A stretch of 49,665 nt of DNA from a candidate division LCP-89 bacterium (lineage in GTDB: Bacteria; Electryoneota; B3-LCP): the NCBI GenBank assembly GCA_025774555.1, contig JALGVT010000018.1, positions 1 through 49,665 of the forward strand, read 5' to 3'. Every line of letters starts with the position of its first letter. Position 1 is the stretch's first letter. A model generated the notes under the pieces. That model worked only from the letters and a program-made list of their open reading frames with translations, did no database searches and was not told where the DNA came from. A program made the position numbers and the translations under genes. This document shows positions 7,508-16,543 of the stretch, in pieces.

Positions 7508-10500
7508 ATGACTGCCTGTAAAACCGTTTCTTTCATTATCTTACTACTCATTATCACTGTCACTCTAACGGTGAATGCTGTCGCTCAACCTTTCGGCTAT
7601 GGCGCTATCTATGAAGAAGAACCGCCTTCATGGATGAAACCTTCTCCGCCGATCATCCCTCTGGACGGCTATGACGAATCCTGCGACCTGTCGCCCAATT
7701 TTCCACCAATCAAGAGTCAGGGTGGTCAGGGTTCCTGTACCGCCTGGGCTGTGGGATATTATTTCAAAGGCTACCAGGAATGGTTGGAACACGGCTGGGA
7801 TCTTACTGACGAGAATCACCAGTTCAGCCCGGCTTTCGTATATAACCTGATTAACGGCGGCGCTGACAACGGTTCTGCACCTTCCGACGCTTTTAAGGTG
7901 CTCTGCGATCTCGGATGCGCCAATTGGTCTATGATGCCCTATTCCGATCAGAACCTGACCAACTTCCCCACCGAAGAAGCGTTCTATCAGGGGATTTCCT
8001 ATCGCAGTCAGGACGCTTTCACCATCGACCTTTATGTCAGCCTTGACGACATAAAAGCGCACCTGCTGAACGGTCACGCGGCAACAATATCTTTCCCGGT
8101 ATATCCTAACTTCGATAATATCGGTCAGTATAATAATATCTACTGCCTGAGTGATATTTATGGTGATGCCCCGGTCGGGCATTCGGTAACTCTTTGTGGC
8201 TTCGACGATGATATGGTCACCAATGATGGTTTAGGCGCCTTCAAAGTCGCCAATAGCTGGGGACCAGGATGGGGTGAAGACGGCTACTTCTACTTCACCT
8301 ATCAGGCAATCCAGAGCCAGAATCCGGTGATGTGCTGGCAGTACGCTTACTACTGCACCGATAGAGATAATTATACTCCCACAACCCTCGCGGTAATAAG
8401 GGTTGACCACGAGGATCGCTTCGGACCGCAATACCGCTTCGGTATCGGCGATCCTGCCAGCCCAATCTGGTATCAAACCTTCTTCGATTTCGGATTCACC
8501 GCCGGAACAACAACTGCAAGACCTTATCCAGCATCCAATATCATCATCGATATTTCCGACGGAGCATCTTATCTTAACCCAACACAGCAGAATGATCTAT
8601 ACATTCGACTGCAGGACGCCAACATGTGGAACGGCATCGCCGGGCAATTGACCGACTTTACGGTGGTGGATCTGACCTGGCCCGCCAATTCCACTTCGGA
8701 CGATACGCCGGTCAATATTCTCGATAACGGAACCTGGACCTACGCTTATCTCCAGATAACTCAGGGAAATTCTACGCCGGTCAACGGCGCGGTCTCCGGA
8801 ACCTGGGACCTTTCAGGCAGCCCTTATATCGTAACCGATGACGTGATCGTCGGCTCCGGCAGCAGCCTCATCATCGAACCCGGAACCGAAGTGATCTTCT
8901 TAGACGATTATAAATTTGAAGTCGCTGATAATGGTGACCTGCAGGCGGTAGGAACGGAAACAGACCAGATAGTTTTCAAACCGCTGCTTTCAGTCAACGG
9001 ATGGAAAGGAATCTGGTTAGATGGAGCTTCCGATGATTCACGACTGGAATACTGCCGCATCCGCGACGGCATAGCCGATGGGGTTGGCGATGAAGAGAAT
9101 GGCGGTGGTATCTTCTGCCGGAATTCCAATCCCACTATAACCAATTGCATCATTGAAAGATGCGTCGCCGTCAGAGGCGCAGGGATCTACCTCGAAAACG
9201 CCAATCCGGCGATCGTCTCCAATACTATCTCCGAAAACATTGCTGAAGAAGATGGTGGCGCGCTGTATTGCCATGCTTCCGATCCTGAGATCAGCCAGAA
9301 TATGCTGCTGGATAATACCGCCGTCAATGGAGCAGCTATCTGCTGCTATAATTCCCAACCCTCGATCAGCGGCAACACCTTACAGGAAAACGGAGCCAGC
9401 GGCAGCGGAGGCGGGATTCACTGCGATAATTCAACCTCTTTAATCACCTCGAATATGTTCATCTTCAACACTGCCGGCAGCGGAGGCGCCATCTCAGCTC
9501 AATCTGGATCGCCTGTCATTGAACTGAACAGCTTCATAGACAACGATGCCTCTCAGGGCGGAGCTATCTACGGCAATCAGACGGATATGACCGTCCAACA
9601 AAATTCCTTCTTCAATAATGACGGCACTGCGGGTGGAGCCATCCGCGGCTACGAATCGACGGTGAACATTATAAATAACACCATGACCGCTAACACTTCC
9701 GGATCAGGCGGCGGCGTCAATCTCTGGTTCTGCGATGGTGAAGTCAGAGACAATCAGATCACTGATAATGACGTAACCGGATTCGGTGGAGCGGTCTATT
9801 GTTTGGGATCGCAAATTGCTTTCGTCAACGATCTTTTTGCCGGTAACAGCGCCGGCAACGGCGGAGGACTATTCCAGATCAGCTCTTCCGCTGAACTGAT
9901 CAACTGCACCATCGTTTATAATGAGACCGCCTCCAGCGGCGGCGGAATCGCCAATACCAACGGTTCGGACGCTGCCATGCTGAACTGCATCGTCTATCAC
10001 AATGAAACTGAACAGATACATGTGGACGGCGATTCTGAATTCGCCGCCCGATACTGCGATATAGAAGGCAGCTGGACGGGCGAAGGCAACTTTGCGGAGA
10101 GACCCTGGTTTGCAGGAGAAACCGACTACAGTCTGGCTGACTGGAGTCCCTGCATTGGATCAGGCACATCCATCATCGAAATCAATGGAACGAACTATGC
10201 GGCTCCAGATGCTGACATCGAAGGCAATGTCCGTCCCAACCCGGCTGGCAGCGATCCTGATATAGGAGCCTACGAAAATGAACTGGGCATACCCACCGCT
10301 GTCGAACCAGCCGATGAAACAGTTCATCCTTCAGCATTCAGCCTTCAGCCCTGTTTCCCCAATCCCTTTAATCCCACCACCACTATCCGTTTTGATCTGC
10401 CGATTGCTAGCCGTGTCAGACTGGACGTGTTCGATATCTCGGGCTCCCGCGTAGGGGTCGGTCTTGCGCCGACCCGCCAATACCCCCCCGGCTTCCACAC

Positions 10501-10600
10501 CATCACCTTCGATGGGTCGCGCCTCTCATCCGGCATTTACATCTATCGGCTGTCAGCAGGGAAATACCAGGCGACAGGGAAAATGGTGCTGATGAAGTAG
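7508..10600 (+). CDS. secreted papain-like (C1A) cysteine protease with beta-helix and C-terminal sorting domain
   Basis: A 1030-residue exported protein with a signal peptide of about 26 residues. A C1A peptidase domain (about 55-290) has Gln71 and Cys77 (SQGGQGSCTAWA), His225 (VGHSVTLCGFDD) and Asn249 (VANSWGPGWGEDGYF), so the catalytic set is complete. From about 430 to 900 there are repeated NxF/NTI-type turns with G-G-G-I/A-Y/C motifs typical of a right-handed parallel beta-helix. The C-terminus (about 945-1030) is a FlgD-like sorting domain (PCFPNPFNPTTTIRFDLP, ending GKMVLMK), implying type IX-like export and surface attachment. A palindromic repeat is inserted in frame inside this domain at 10451-10487. 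There is no inhibitor-type propeptide visible. The gene is monocistronic with its own promoter. Confidence 0.9.
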   Translation: MTACKTVSFIILLLIITVTLTVNAVAQPFGYGAIYEEEPPSWMKPSPPIIPLDGYDESCDLSPNFPPIKSQGGQGSCTAWAVGYYFKGYQEWLEHGWDLTDENHQFSPAFVYNLINGGADNGSAPSDAFKVLCDLGCANWSMMPYSDQNLTNFPTEEAFYQGISYRSQDAFTIDLYVSLDDIKAHLLNGHAATISFPVYPNFDNIGQYNNIYCLSDIYGDAPVGHSVTLCGFDDDMVTNDGLGAFKVANSWGPGWGEDGYFYFTYQAIQSQNPVMCWQYAYYCTDRDNYTPTTLAVIRVDHEDRFGPQYRFGIGDPASPIWYQTFFDFGFTAGTTTARPYPASNIIIDISDGASYLNPTQQNDLYIRLQDANMWNGIAGQLTDFTVVDLTWPANSTSDDTPVNILDNGTWTYAYLQITQGNSTPVNGAVSGTWDLSGSPYIVTDDVIVGSGSSLIIEPGTEVIFLDDYKFEVADNGDLQAVGTETDQIVFKPLLSVNGWKGIWLDGASDDSRLEYCRIRDGIADGVGDEENGGGIFCRNSNPTITNCIIERCVAVRGAGIYLENANPAIVSNTISENIAEEDGGALYCHASDPEISQNMLLDNTAVNGAAICCYNSQPSISGNTLQENGASGSGGGIHCDNSTSLITSNMFIFNTAGSGGAISAQSGSPVIELNSFIDNDASQGGAIYGNQTDMTVQQNSFFNNDGTAGGAIRGYESTVNIINNTMTANTSGSGGGVNLWFCDGEVRDNQITDNDVTGFGGAVYCLGSQIAFVNDLFAGNSAGNGGGLFQISSSAELINCTIVYNETASSGGGIANTNGSDAAMLNCIVYHNETEQIHVDGDSEFAARYCDIEGSWTGEGNFAERPWFAGETDYSLADWSPCIGSGTSIIEINGTNYAAPDADIEGNVRPNPAGSDPDIGAYENELGIPTAVEPADETVHPSAFSLQPCFPNPFNPTTTIRFDLPIASRVRLDVFDISGSRVGVGLAPTRQYPPGFHTITFDGSRLSSGIYIYRLSAGKYQATGKMVLMK
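10451..10487. repeat. REP-like palindrome inserted in frame in the sorting domain
   Basis: GGGTCGG (10455-10461) and CCGACCC (10469-10475) form a hairpin inside GTAGGGGTCGGTCTTGCGCC..., a unit of the TAGGGG...CCC repeats found between genes. It encodes VGVGLAPTRQY between SGSR and PPGFHT, where related sorting domains have a short strand-turn. The reading frame is kept. Confidence 0.65.
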
Positions 10601-10642
10601 ATCTCTAATTATGTCATTCCGGACTTGATCCGGAATCCAGTA

Positions 10643-10671
10643 GGGGCGTTGTTTCCACGCCCCTTTTTTTT
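10643..10671 (+). terminator. hairpin with T-tract after the protease gene
   Basis: GGGGCG (10643-10648) pairs with CGCCCC (10658-10663) and is followed by seven to eight T residues. It has the form of an intrinsic terminator 43 bases after the stop, and is also a member of the TAGGGGCG...CGCCCC repeat class. Confidence 0.6.
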
Positions 10672-10719
10672 ATCAGTGTCATCAGCTTAATCAGCGAAAA
10701 TCAGTGGTTCAGAAATTGT

Positions 10720-10748
10720 AGGGGCGCATGGCTGTGCGCCCTTTTTTT
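10720..10748. terminator. second hairpin with T-tract (REP-derived)
   Basis: GGGGCGCA and TGCGCCC pair around GGCTG and are followed by TTTTTTT. Like the hairpin at 10643 it belongs to the TAGGGGC palindrome class and could act as a backup terminator. Confidence 0.5.
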
Positions 10749-10749
10749 C

Positions 10750-10798
10750 AGCCCCCTTCAGGGGATTGCAATATCCGTAGCCCCGTCCTTTAGGGCGG
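10750..10798. repeat. repeat of the CCCCTTCAGGGG / CCGTCCTTTAGGGCGG family
   Basis: This copy consists of two small palindromic halves, GCCCCCTTCAGGGG and CCCCGTCCTTTAGGGCGG, joined by ATTGCAATATCCGTAG. Two better preserved copies lie at 23123-23174 and 23593-23644 with the same linker layout (TTTATTCGTAGACC). Confidence 0.7.
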
Positions 10799-10840
10799 TG
10801 TGTCGGTGATCGCCCCTTTTTTATTACCAATTTTTTCTAC

Positions 10841-10869
10841 TTGGAATATGGACTATTTTTGATTATATT
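10841..10869 (+). promoter_or_regulatory. promoter of the Ntn-hydrolase gene
   Basis: TTGGAA (10841-10846), a 17-base spacer and TATATT (10864-10869) lie 47 bases before the ATG at 10917. No Shine-Dalgarno sequence precedes that ATG. Confidence 0.5.
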
Positions 10870-10916
10870 AATAGAACGCTGTGAAAACTCGTTCAAGTCA
10901 GTATTGAATGTGAATT

Positions 10917-12398
10917 ATGCCAAATCCCGCTAAGAAACAGATTGGTTTCGTAATATCTATCATAATTTCTCTGTCCGTTTTCTCTCAGCTCACTGCTGAT
11001 TCGTATTCCTCTGCCTGCTCGATTGCCATGGTGCGTGGCTCAGCTACCATTGATGGTCGTCCTTTGATGATGAAAACCCGCGACCGCAGTGATTTCGTTC
11101 AAGATTTCGTTTATCGCAGCGATGGTGGATATGCCTATATCTCAACGACAGGTGCAGGCGTCACCACCAAGATGTACGGTGGAGTCAACGAAGTCGGTTT
11201 TGCCATCATCAACTCCAATGCCTACAACTTCCCCGATACAGTCTCAGGTTGGGCAGATGATGGTTACATCATGAAGCTGGCGTTGGAAACCTGCTGCACC
11301 GTCGAAGATTTTCAATACATCCTGGATTCCACCAATACGCCCGGAAGGACAATACCCGCCACCTACGGCGTCATGGACTCAAACGGCAGAGGCATCTTCT
11401 TTGAAGCGACAGCAGGTTCCTATTTCATTTGCGACTGGGATGATTCCCGGTATGCTCCCAACGGTTACATGGTCAGGTCAACCTTCGCGTATAACGGAGG
11501 TCCCGAACATGAAGCTCAGTTCCGCCACGACCGGGCGCTGGCTCTGCTCGATTCCGGGTATGCGGAAGGCATCATCAGCAAGCAATATCTGGCTCAGACT
11601 GTCCTGCGCGATCTTTACAATTCGGAATCAGATCCATATCCACTGCCGTTTCAGGGTATAGCATCGAATGCTCCCTATGGATTCGTGCAAACCTACACAC
11701 AGGATATCATCAACCGGTCCACCACCCGCGCAGTGGTCATCATTCAGGGAATTGAAGCTGGTAGTAATCCCGGATTGAACACGCTCTGGGCGATGCCCGG
11801 ACAACCCATTACTACCGTGGCGTTACCGTTGTGGGTGCATGCCGGATCTGTGCCGGATGAGTTCAATGGCCCCGGCTCCTATCAATCTGAATTGAACGCG
11901 AGGTCAGAGGAATACCGCAACTATCTCTACGCCTTCGATTGGCCCTATTCTGATGTCGATACCTGGCGGCTGGTCGATGAGCGGAGTGAAGGAATGCTGC
12001 CGTTTTTATTGCAACTCGAAGACAACTTCGCAGCGCAGGGAGATTCCGCCTGGGCGGAATGGGGGAATAGCGGTCTGCCAGCCTCTGGAATAGTCGAAGA
12101 CTTCCAGAATGAGCTTGCTCTCGAAGCTTTAAACATTCTAGGGCAATGGGGACCGCCTCAAGCGCCGGAGGTTACTTTCGAGGTCATTGCGAGCAATCAG
12201 CTGCTATTGGATTGGCCAGTCGTGCAGTTCAATGTCTTTGAACGACCGATTGGAGTATCCGGATATACGATTTATAGTTCAGATGAACCTTTCTATGACC
12301 GCCTGGCAGGAGATTCATTGACGACGGTCGCTGCTCCACCGGTGGTGATCCCGATGGAAGAAGAGCATCGCTTCTTTCAGGTGAGGAGTCGGGAATAA
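10917..12398 (+). CDS. secreted Ntn-type hydrolase (C45 / acyl-coenzyme A:6-APA acyltransferase-like)
   Basis: A 493-residue exported protein with a hydrophobic leader at about 9-30. The mature part begins SSACSIAMVRGSATIDGRPL, in which Cys34 sits where the N-terminal nucleophile of Ntn amidohydrolases is expected, followed by MMKTRDRSDF. The run GGVNEVGFAIINSNAYN near 80-96 and the TYGVMDSNGRGIFFEATAG segment near 143-161 also fit the C45/AAT and bile-salt-hydrolase fold. Such enzymes cleave amide bonds (penicillins, N-acyl amino acids, conjugated lipids); the substrate here cannot be deduced. The C-terminal 80 residues look like an Fn3-like strand-rich module. It is monocistronic. No close SD is present, which is not unusual in this group. 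Confidence 0.75.
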   Translation: MPNPAKKQIGFVISIIISLSVFSQLTADSYSSACSIAMVRGSATIDGRPLMMKTRDRSDFVQDFVYRSDGGYAYISTTGAGVTTKMYGGVNEVGFAIINSNAYNFPDTVSGWADDGYIMKLALETCCTVEDFQYILDSTNTPGRTIPATYGVMDSNGRGIFFEATAGSYFICDWDDSRYAPNGYMVRSTFAYNGGPEHEAQFRHDRALALLDSGYAEGIISKQYLAQTVLRDLYNSESDPYPLPFQGIASNAPYGFVQTYTQDIINRSTTRAVVIIQGIEAGSNPGLNTLWAMPGQPITTVALPLWVHAGSVPDEFNGPGSYQSELNARSEEYRNYLYAFDWPYSDVDTWRLVDERSEGMLPFLLQLEDNFAAQGDSAWAEWGNSGLPASGIVEDFQNELALEALNILGQWGPPQAPEVTFEVIASNQLLLDWPVVQFNVFERPIGVSGYTIYSSDEPFYDRLAGDSLTTVAAPPVVIPMEEEHRFFQVRSRE

Positions 12399-12428
12399 TT
12401 GCTAATTTCTATGTAGAATCTGCGCATT

Positions 12429-12584
12429 GGGGGCTGTCCCAAAAGAGGAATATTAAGTCATTGCGAGGAACAAAGTGACGTGGCAATCCCCTATTTCACA
12501 AGTACTAAGAGATTACCACACTTCGTTCGTGCCGAAGGCATCCCTATGGGACAATGACAGTTTATAGACTTTTGGGACAGCCCC
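12429..12584. mobile_element. MITE-like element, copy B (CATTGCGAGG core)
   Basis: The terminal inverted repeats are GGGGGCTGTCCCAAAAG and CTTTTGGGACAGCCCC. The core has CATTGCGAGGAACAAAGTG ACGTGGCAATC, then AGAGATTACCACACTTCGTTC, which pair with each other. A small palindromic insert (GTGCCGAAGGCATCCCTATGGGAC) sits after TTCGTTC where copy D has only three bases. Confidence 0.8.
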
Positions 12585-12726
12585 TTTTTATATGCCGGTA
12601 ATATCCAGGGTTTCTATCCACCCGGCATATCGAGCTGCGACTCCATTCAAGCAGTTCCATCAAAAATACTTGACTTTGTTAGTTTCTGTACTTACCTTTC
12701 CTCAATTAAATTGCACAGGTGAGGCT

Positions 12727-13449
12727 ATGCTGCGAAAAATTATAATACTCGTTGCTGCCGGAGGACTATTGCTCTCCTTCGCTGGCTGCGCAGGGAAACA
12801 AATTCAACTCCTGGAAGAACAGGTTACCGAGCTGGAACAGGAGAAAGCCGCGCTGCAGGATGAAAACGCTGCACTGGCAGGCAGTTTGACGAGCGCACAA
12901 AATGACTATCAGGCACTCGAAGGTGAACTGCAGACCAAAAACGATATAATCGACCAGCAGGAAAAAGCGCTGAACGAATTGAGGTTTCGCAACCTTGAAC
13001 TGAGCGCCAGCCTGGAAGAATCTCAGGAACAGGAACAAGAACAGGAACAGGTTGAAGTAAAATCGGTTGTGCTTTCCGGCGATTTTGAAACCGACTATAA
13101 CCACACTATGGATCTCTATAAGAAAAAGTGGTACGCTCAAGCCGCTGGAATCTTTAAGAGTCTGGTGCAGTCGGACATGCAGCATTCTTTGTCGGACAAC
13201 GCGCAGTACTGGCTGGGAGAATGCTACTACGCTCAAAAACAGTATGAGAACGCCATCCCGGAATTTGAAAAGGTATTCGCCTTTCCCAACACCAACAAAG
13301 CGGATGCGGCACAGTTGAAAATTGGTCTATGCTGGTATAAATTGAGAAAGTACGCCGAAGCTCGTGAACAGCTCATCCGCCTGTTATCAGCATATCCTTC
13401 AAGCGAATATATCGGCAGAGCAAGAGCCATCCTCGATGCTATACCTTGA
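12727..13449 (+). CDS. coiled-coil TPR lipoprotein (CpoB/YbgF-like)
   Basis: The start at 12727 is chosen because AGGTGAGG lies just upstream and it opens a lipoprotein leader, MLRKIIILVAAGGLLLSFAGC, with the lipid-bearing Cys at residue 21. The longer frame from 12592 begins inside repeat DNA. The 240-residue product has a coiled coil at about 24-105 (heptads of QLLEEQVTELEQEKAAL type), a Glu-Gln-rich linker, and two or three tetratricopeptide repeats at about 120-240 (ALSDNAQYWLGECYYAQKQY-like). This matches the YbgF/CpoB family, which links outer-membrane constriction and peptidoglycan synthesis. The stop (13447-13449) lies one base before the next start, so it is co-transcribed with the M23 peptidase. 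Confidence 0.85.
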   Translation: MLRKIIILVAAGGLLLSFAGCAGKQIQLLEEQVTELEQEKAALQDENAALAGSLTSAQNDYQALEGELQTKNDIIDQQEKALNELRFRNLELSASLEESQEQEQEQEQVEVKSVVLSGDFETDYNHTMDLYKKKWYAQAAGIFKSLVQSDMQHSLSDNAQYWLGECYYAQKQYENAIPEFEKVFAFPNTNKADAAQLKIGLCWYKLRKYAEAREQLIRLLSAYPSSEYIGRARAILDAIP

Positions 13450-13450
13450 T

Positions 13451-15559
13451 ATGATCACAAATACAATTAAAATAGACTGTTATAGAAACGCCTCCCGGCG
13501 TTTCTTTTTGCTTATCATCGCTGTCTTTATCTGTTTTGCATTTGGCGCCTCTAATTACAGTTTCGCGACGGACACTCCTGAAGCGCAGCCTGACTATATC
13601 TGGCCCACTAATGCATCGCGTTCCCTGTCCAGCAGCTTTGGGGAGACACGCGATGGGCACTTCCACTTCGGTATCGACATTAAGACGAATCATGCTGAAG
13701 GTTATCCCTGCTACGCCGTAGATGATGGTGAAGTTGTCCGAGCACGGGTGTCGCCTTATGGATACGGCAAAGCTCTCTATCTTCGTCTAAAAGACGGCAG
13801 AATGGCAGTGTACGCTCACCTGCAGCGTTTCTCACCCCGTGTAGAAGAATATATCCGTGATAAACAGTACCAGAACCATCAGTTCCGCTGCCAGATCTAC
13901 TTCGACCCGGGCGAGTTGCCGTTTAAGAAGGGCGAAACAGTTGCCTGGACGGGTTCGACCGGCATCGGAGTCCCGCACCTGCACTTTGAAATCAGGGAAG
14001 ATGACGGCTACCGAAACGCCATGAATTACGGATTTGAAATAACTGACACGTGTCCGCCTATACCGCGGAAACTGGCGCTTATCCCACTGGATGTTGAAGC
14101 TGAAGTCAACCATGATTTCTATCCTGCTATTTACAACCTCCCGCCTGATGAACAGAACGGTCACAACAGATACAGACTGGAAAACATCCCATCAATCTAT
14201 GGCAGGGTGGGTCTGGCAATTTCAGGCTATGACAATACCGACGCCGCATCAAATCGAATCAGTTTCTACGGAATGGATCTCTACCTCGAAGATTCCCTGA
14301 TTTTCTCCGCTAAATATGATGCAATCGGGTATGAAGAGACAAAACAGATCTATCTGGAAAGAAATTATCGCTTAATGCGAAGTGGCAAAGGGAGTTTTCA
14401 TCATCTCTTTACCGATCCGAACGTAACAGTTGATTTTTTCCGAGCTGGAGATGGCATTCTGGACAGCCGCCAGATACCGCCTGGCGTCCACGATTTTGAG
14501 ATCGTGCTGTGGGACTTCAATGGAAACTCTTCGCATGTAACTGGGAAAATAGCATCTGCCGAAAAACCTGTCTATCGTCCGGCGCTCGAAGGTCCTGATC
14601 CGAACAGCTTCTTCAAAGAGCAGCTTGATACTACGCTCACTCCATGCTTATCTTCTGACGTCGGCGAACTCCTTAAAACTGACTTCTTCGACGATTTCAT
14701 CGTGATCGATCTACCTGTTTCGGACGAGCAGGAAAATGTGCTTATAACTCTCATAAAACCATACCATCTTCGCATTCCAATAATTGAGCAAAACAGACGG
14801 TGGAAAGGAAAGTTACCACTAAATCCGAAAGCTTCCACCCCCTGGGAAATAGAGATCCGAGTTGAAAACCGGGATGGCAGCGTCCATGCCGATACGGTAA
14901 GCTGGAACATCCAGCCTGTGACTGAGCGAGGAGGATCAGCCCTCTCTGATGACAGGCTGTTCCGGGCGGATTTCGAGCAGGGCGCGTTATATGAGCCAAT
15001 TTTCATCCGCATCTCATCGGAAGAATCTACCGCTGAAGATAATCTCAGCAGTCGAATCTATCATATAAATCCTTATGACGTCCCGATAAAAGGTAAAGCT
15101 GGCATTTCATTCATCATCCCCGCGGATGAACCGAAACCGGAGAAGCTTGGCATCTATACTCTGTCTAAAAAAGGAAAGTGGAAATTCGTCGATAACGATC
15201 TGCATAAAATCCCTGGATCGGTCTTCGGAGAAATCCCGAGTCTGGAGACCTGTGTGCTTATCAAGGATGAGGAACCGCCTGAACTGCGCTGGCTGGCTCC
15301 CAATTTCAGCACCTCTAATCCCCAACCTGTTTTCAGGCTCAGCGTTGCCGATGAGCTGTCCGGCGTCGATGACCGCACACTCGACTTCAGGATCGACGAT
15401 GAATGGATGCTGATGGAATACGATTATGAAGAAGACCGCATCTTCGGAACGCCCCGCCAGCCGCTCGCCCCGGGGAAACACCTCATTCTATTCAGCGTTA
15501 AAGACTATAACGGCAACGAAGTGAAGCTCGAGAGATCCCTCCAGGTCACCACTAAATGA
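13451..15559 (+). CDS. exported M23-family metallopeptidase
   Basis: A 702-residue protein. The ATG at 13451, one base after the preceding stop, gives a signal peptide (basic CYRNASRR, then a hydrophobic core to about residue 40). The LytM/M23 domain spans about 50-215. The zinc motif HxxxD is in GHFHFGIDIKTN near 70-80, and the second motif HLHFEI is near 180-185. Here the first motif is complete and the distal His pair is present, so it should be active on peptidoglycan cross-links or be an amidase activator. The remaining 480 residues are beta-rich and include Ig-like segments with a proline-rich junction, of unknown role. The stop overlaps the rhomboid start (ATGA, 15556-15559). Confidence 0.88.
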   Translation: MITNTIKIDCYRNASRRFFLLIIAVFICFAFGASNYSFATDTPEAQPDYIWPTNASRSLSSSFGETRDGHFHFGIDIKTNHAEGYPCYAVDDGEVVRARVSPYGYGKALYLRLKDGRMAVYAHLQRFSPRVEEYIRDKQYQNHQFRCQIYFDPGELPFKKGETVAWTGSTGIGVPHLHFEIREDDGYRNAMNYGFEITDTCPPIPRKLALIPLDVEAEVNHDFYPAIYNLPPDEQNGHNRYRLENIPSIYGRVGLAISGYDNTDAASNRISFYGMDLYLEDSLIFSAKYDAIGYEETKQIYLERNYRLMRSGKGSFHHLFTDPNVTVDFFRAGDGILDSRQIPPGVHDFEIVLWDFNGNSSHVTGKIASAEKPVYRPALEGPDPNSFFKEQLDTTLTPCLSSDVGELLKTDFFDDFIVIDLPVSDEQENVLITLIKPYHLRIPIIEQNRRWKGKLPLNPKASTPWEIEIRVENRDGSVHADTVSWNIQPVTERGGSALSDDRLFRADFEQGALYEPIFIRISSEESTAEDNLSSRIYHINPYDVPIKGKAGISFIIPADEPKPEKLGIYTLSKKGKWKFVDNDLHKIPGSVFGEIPSLETCVLIKDEEPPELRWLAPNFSTSNPQPVFRLSVADELSGVDDRTLDFRIDDEWMLMEYDYEEDRIFGTPRQPLAPGKHLILFSVKDYNGNEVKLERSLQVTTK

Positions 15560-16239
15560 TCCCCCTGAAAGATGAAAATCCGGCGCGTACTTTTCCTTTT
15601 ATCACTATATCGCTGATTGCGATCAATAGCGTGGTTTTTATTCACCAGTTCACTTCTCCTCTATCAATCCAGAAGGAGTTTATCTTCGCCTTTGGTATGA
15701 TTCCTGGCGCTCTGCTGGGTCAGGTGGAACGGATTCCGACAGCTCTACCCGCCGCGGCGACAATGATCACTTCTCAGTTTATCCACGGAGGTATCCTGCA
15801 CCTTCTGGGCAATATGCTCTACCTCTGGATTTTCGGTAATAACATCGAAGACCTGCTGGGCAGATTCCGCTTTCTGCTTTTTTACCTGCTCTGCGGAGTG
15901 CTCGCAGCGGTAGTGCATATCGTTATAAATCCCTATTCAGATATTCCTATGGTTGGAGCTTCAGGAGCCATTGCTGGCGTGCTCGGCGCTTATTTGATTA
16001 CTTTCCCGAAGGCGCAGGTGCGTGTCCTCGTCTTCATCTTCATTTTCATTACTACGATGAGAATTTCTGCTTTCTGGGTGCTGGGATTCTGGTTTATCAT
16101 ACAGATATTTTATGCGACCGGGTCATCGGTGGGAGGCGGGACAAATGTTGCCTATATGGCTCACATCGGCGGATTTATCGCAGGTATATGGCTGTTGCGC
16201 AAGTTCCGTCCCGGACTGCGCTGGAAGATTAAAAGATGA
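15556..16239 (+). CDS. rhomboid intramembrane serine protease
   Basis: A 227-residue polytopic membrane protein with about six helices. The catalytic serine is in GASGAIAG (near residue 136) and the paired histidine in AHIGGFIAGIW (near 203). The HGGILHLLGNMLYLWIFGNN segment (near 76-95) is the conserved region with the oxyanion-stabilising His/Asn. Rhomboids cut helical substrates within the membrane. The position after two envelope genes, with a four-base ATGA overlap, suggests a role in envelope protein maturation, though this is inference. Confidence 0.93.
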   Translation: MIPLKDENPARTFPFITISLIAINSVVFIHQFTSPLSIQKEFIFAFGMIPGALLGQVERIPTALPAAATMITSQFIHGGILHLLGNMLYLWIFGNNIEDLLGRFRFLLFYLLCGVLAAVVHIVINPYSDIPMVGASGAIAGVLGAYLITFPKAQVRVLVFIFIFITTMRISAFWVLGFWFIIQIFYATGSSVGGGTNVAYMAHIGGFIAGIWLLRKFRPGLRWKIKR

Positions 16240-16515
16240 TCGATATCTTTAGTGAGAGTGCCTGAGATTTATTCGGGTGTTAACAAAAAGAAATAGTTCG
16301 ACCGTTCTACACCTCGTATTTCCCCTGGGGCGTATGCACCTACTTTGAAAAACCATAGCTGCCGGTTTCAACTCGATTAGAGAGCATCAGGTCACACCTT
16401 CCGGTGAAACGAAAGCTACCGAAGGCATCAGTCATCTGACTGACAGGACCTGACGCAACTGGAAACGGAAATAATTCCACCTGTGTATAAAATAAATGAA
16501 ATAAGACTAGTATTT
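16240..16515. other. intergenic region with a GCGTCAGGTC-type repeat
   Basis: There is no gene in the 417-base gap between the rhomboid and cold-shock genes. At 16384-16457, GCATCAGGTCA and GGACCTGACGC form the ends of a palindromic repeat of the family also seen at 19916-19949, 23290-23312 and 24327-24360. The rest of the gap holds the cold-shock promoter and leader. Confidence 0.55.
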
Positions 16516-16543
16516 TTGACAAACTGACCGTACCTTATATATA
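16516..16543 (+). promoter_or_regulatory. promoter of the cold-shock gene, with a long leader
   Basis: TTGACA (16516-16521), a 16-base spacer and TATATA (16538-16543) would give a leader of about 110 bases before the ATG at 16657. Long structured leaders are typical of cspA-class genes. A second TTGACA at 16606 is too close to the ribosome site to be a convincing promoter. Confidence 0.5.

Noticed and set aside
12592-12726. N-terminal extension of the TPR lipoprotein
   Set aside because: The extra codons overlap repeat-derived DNA and lack a ribosome site; the start at 12727 has an SD and a lipobox.
13364-13450. N-terminal extension of the M23 peptidase
   Set aside because: It runs inside the preceding gene; the ATG at 13451 gives a proper signal peptide.
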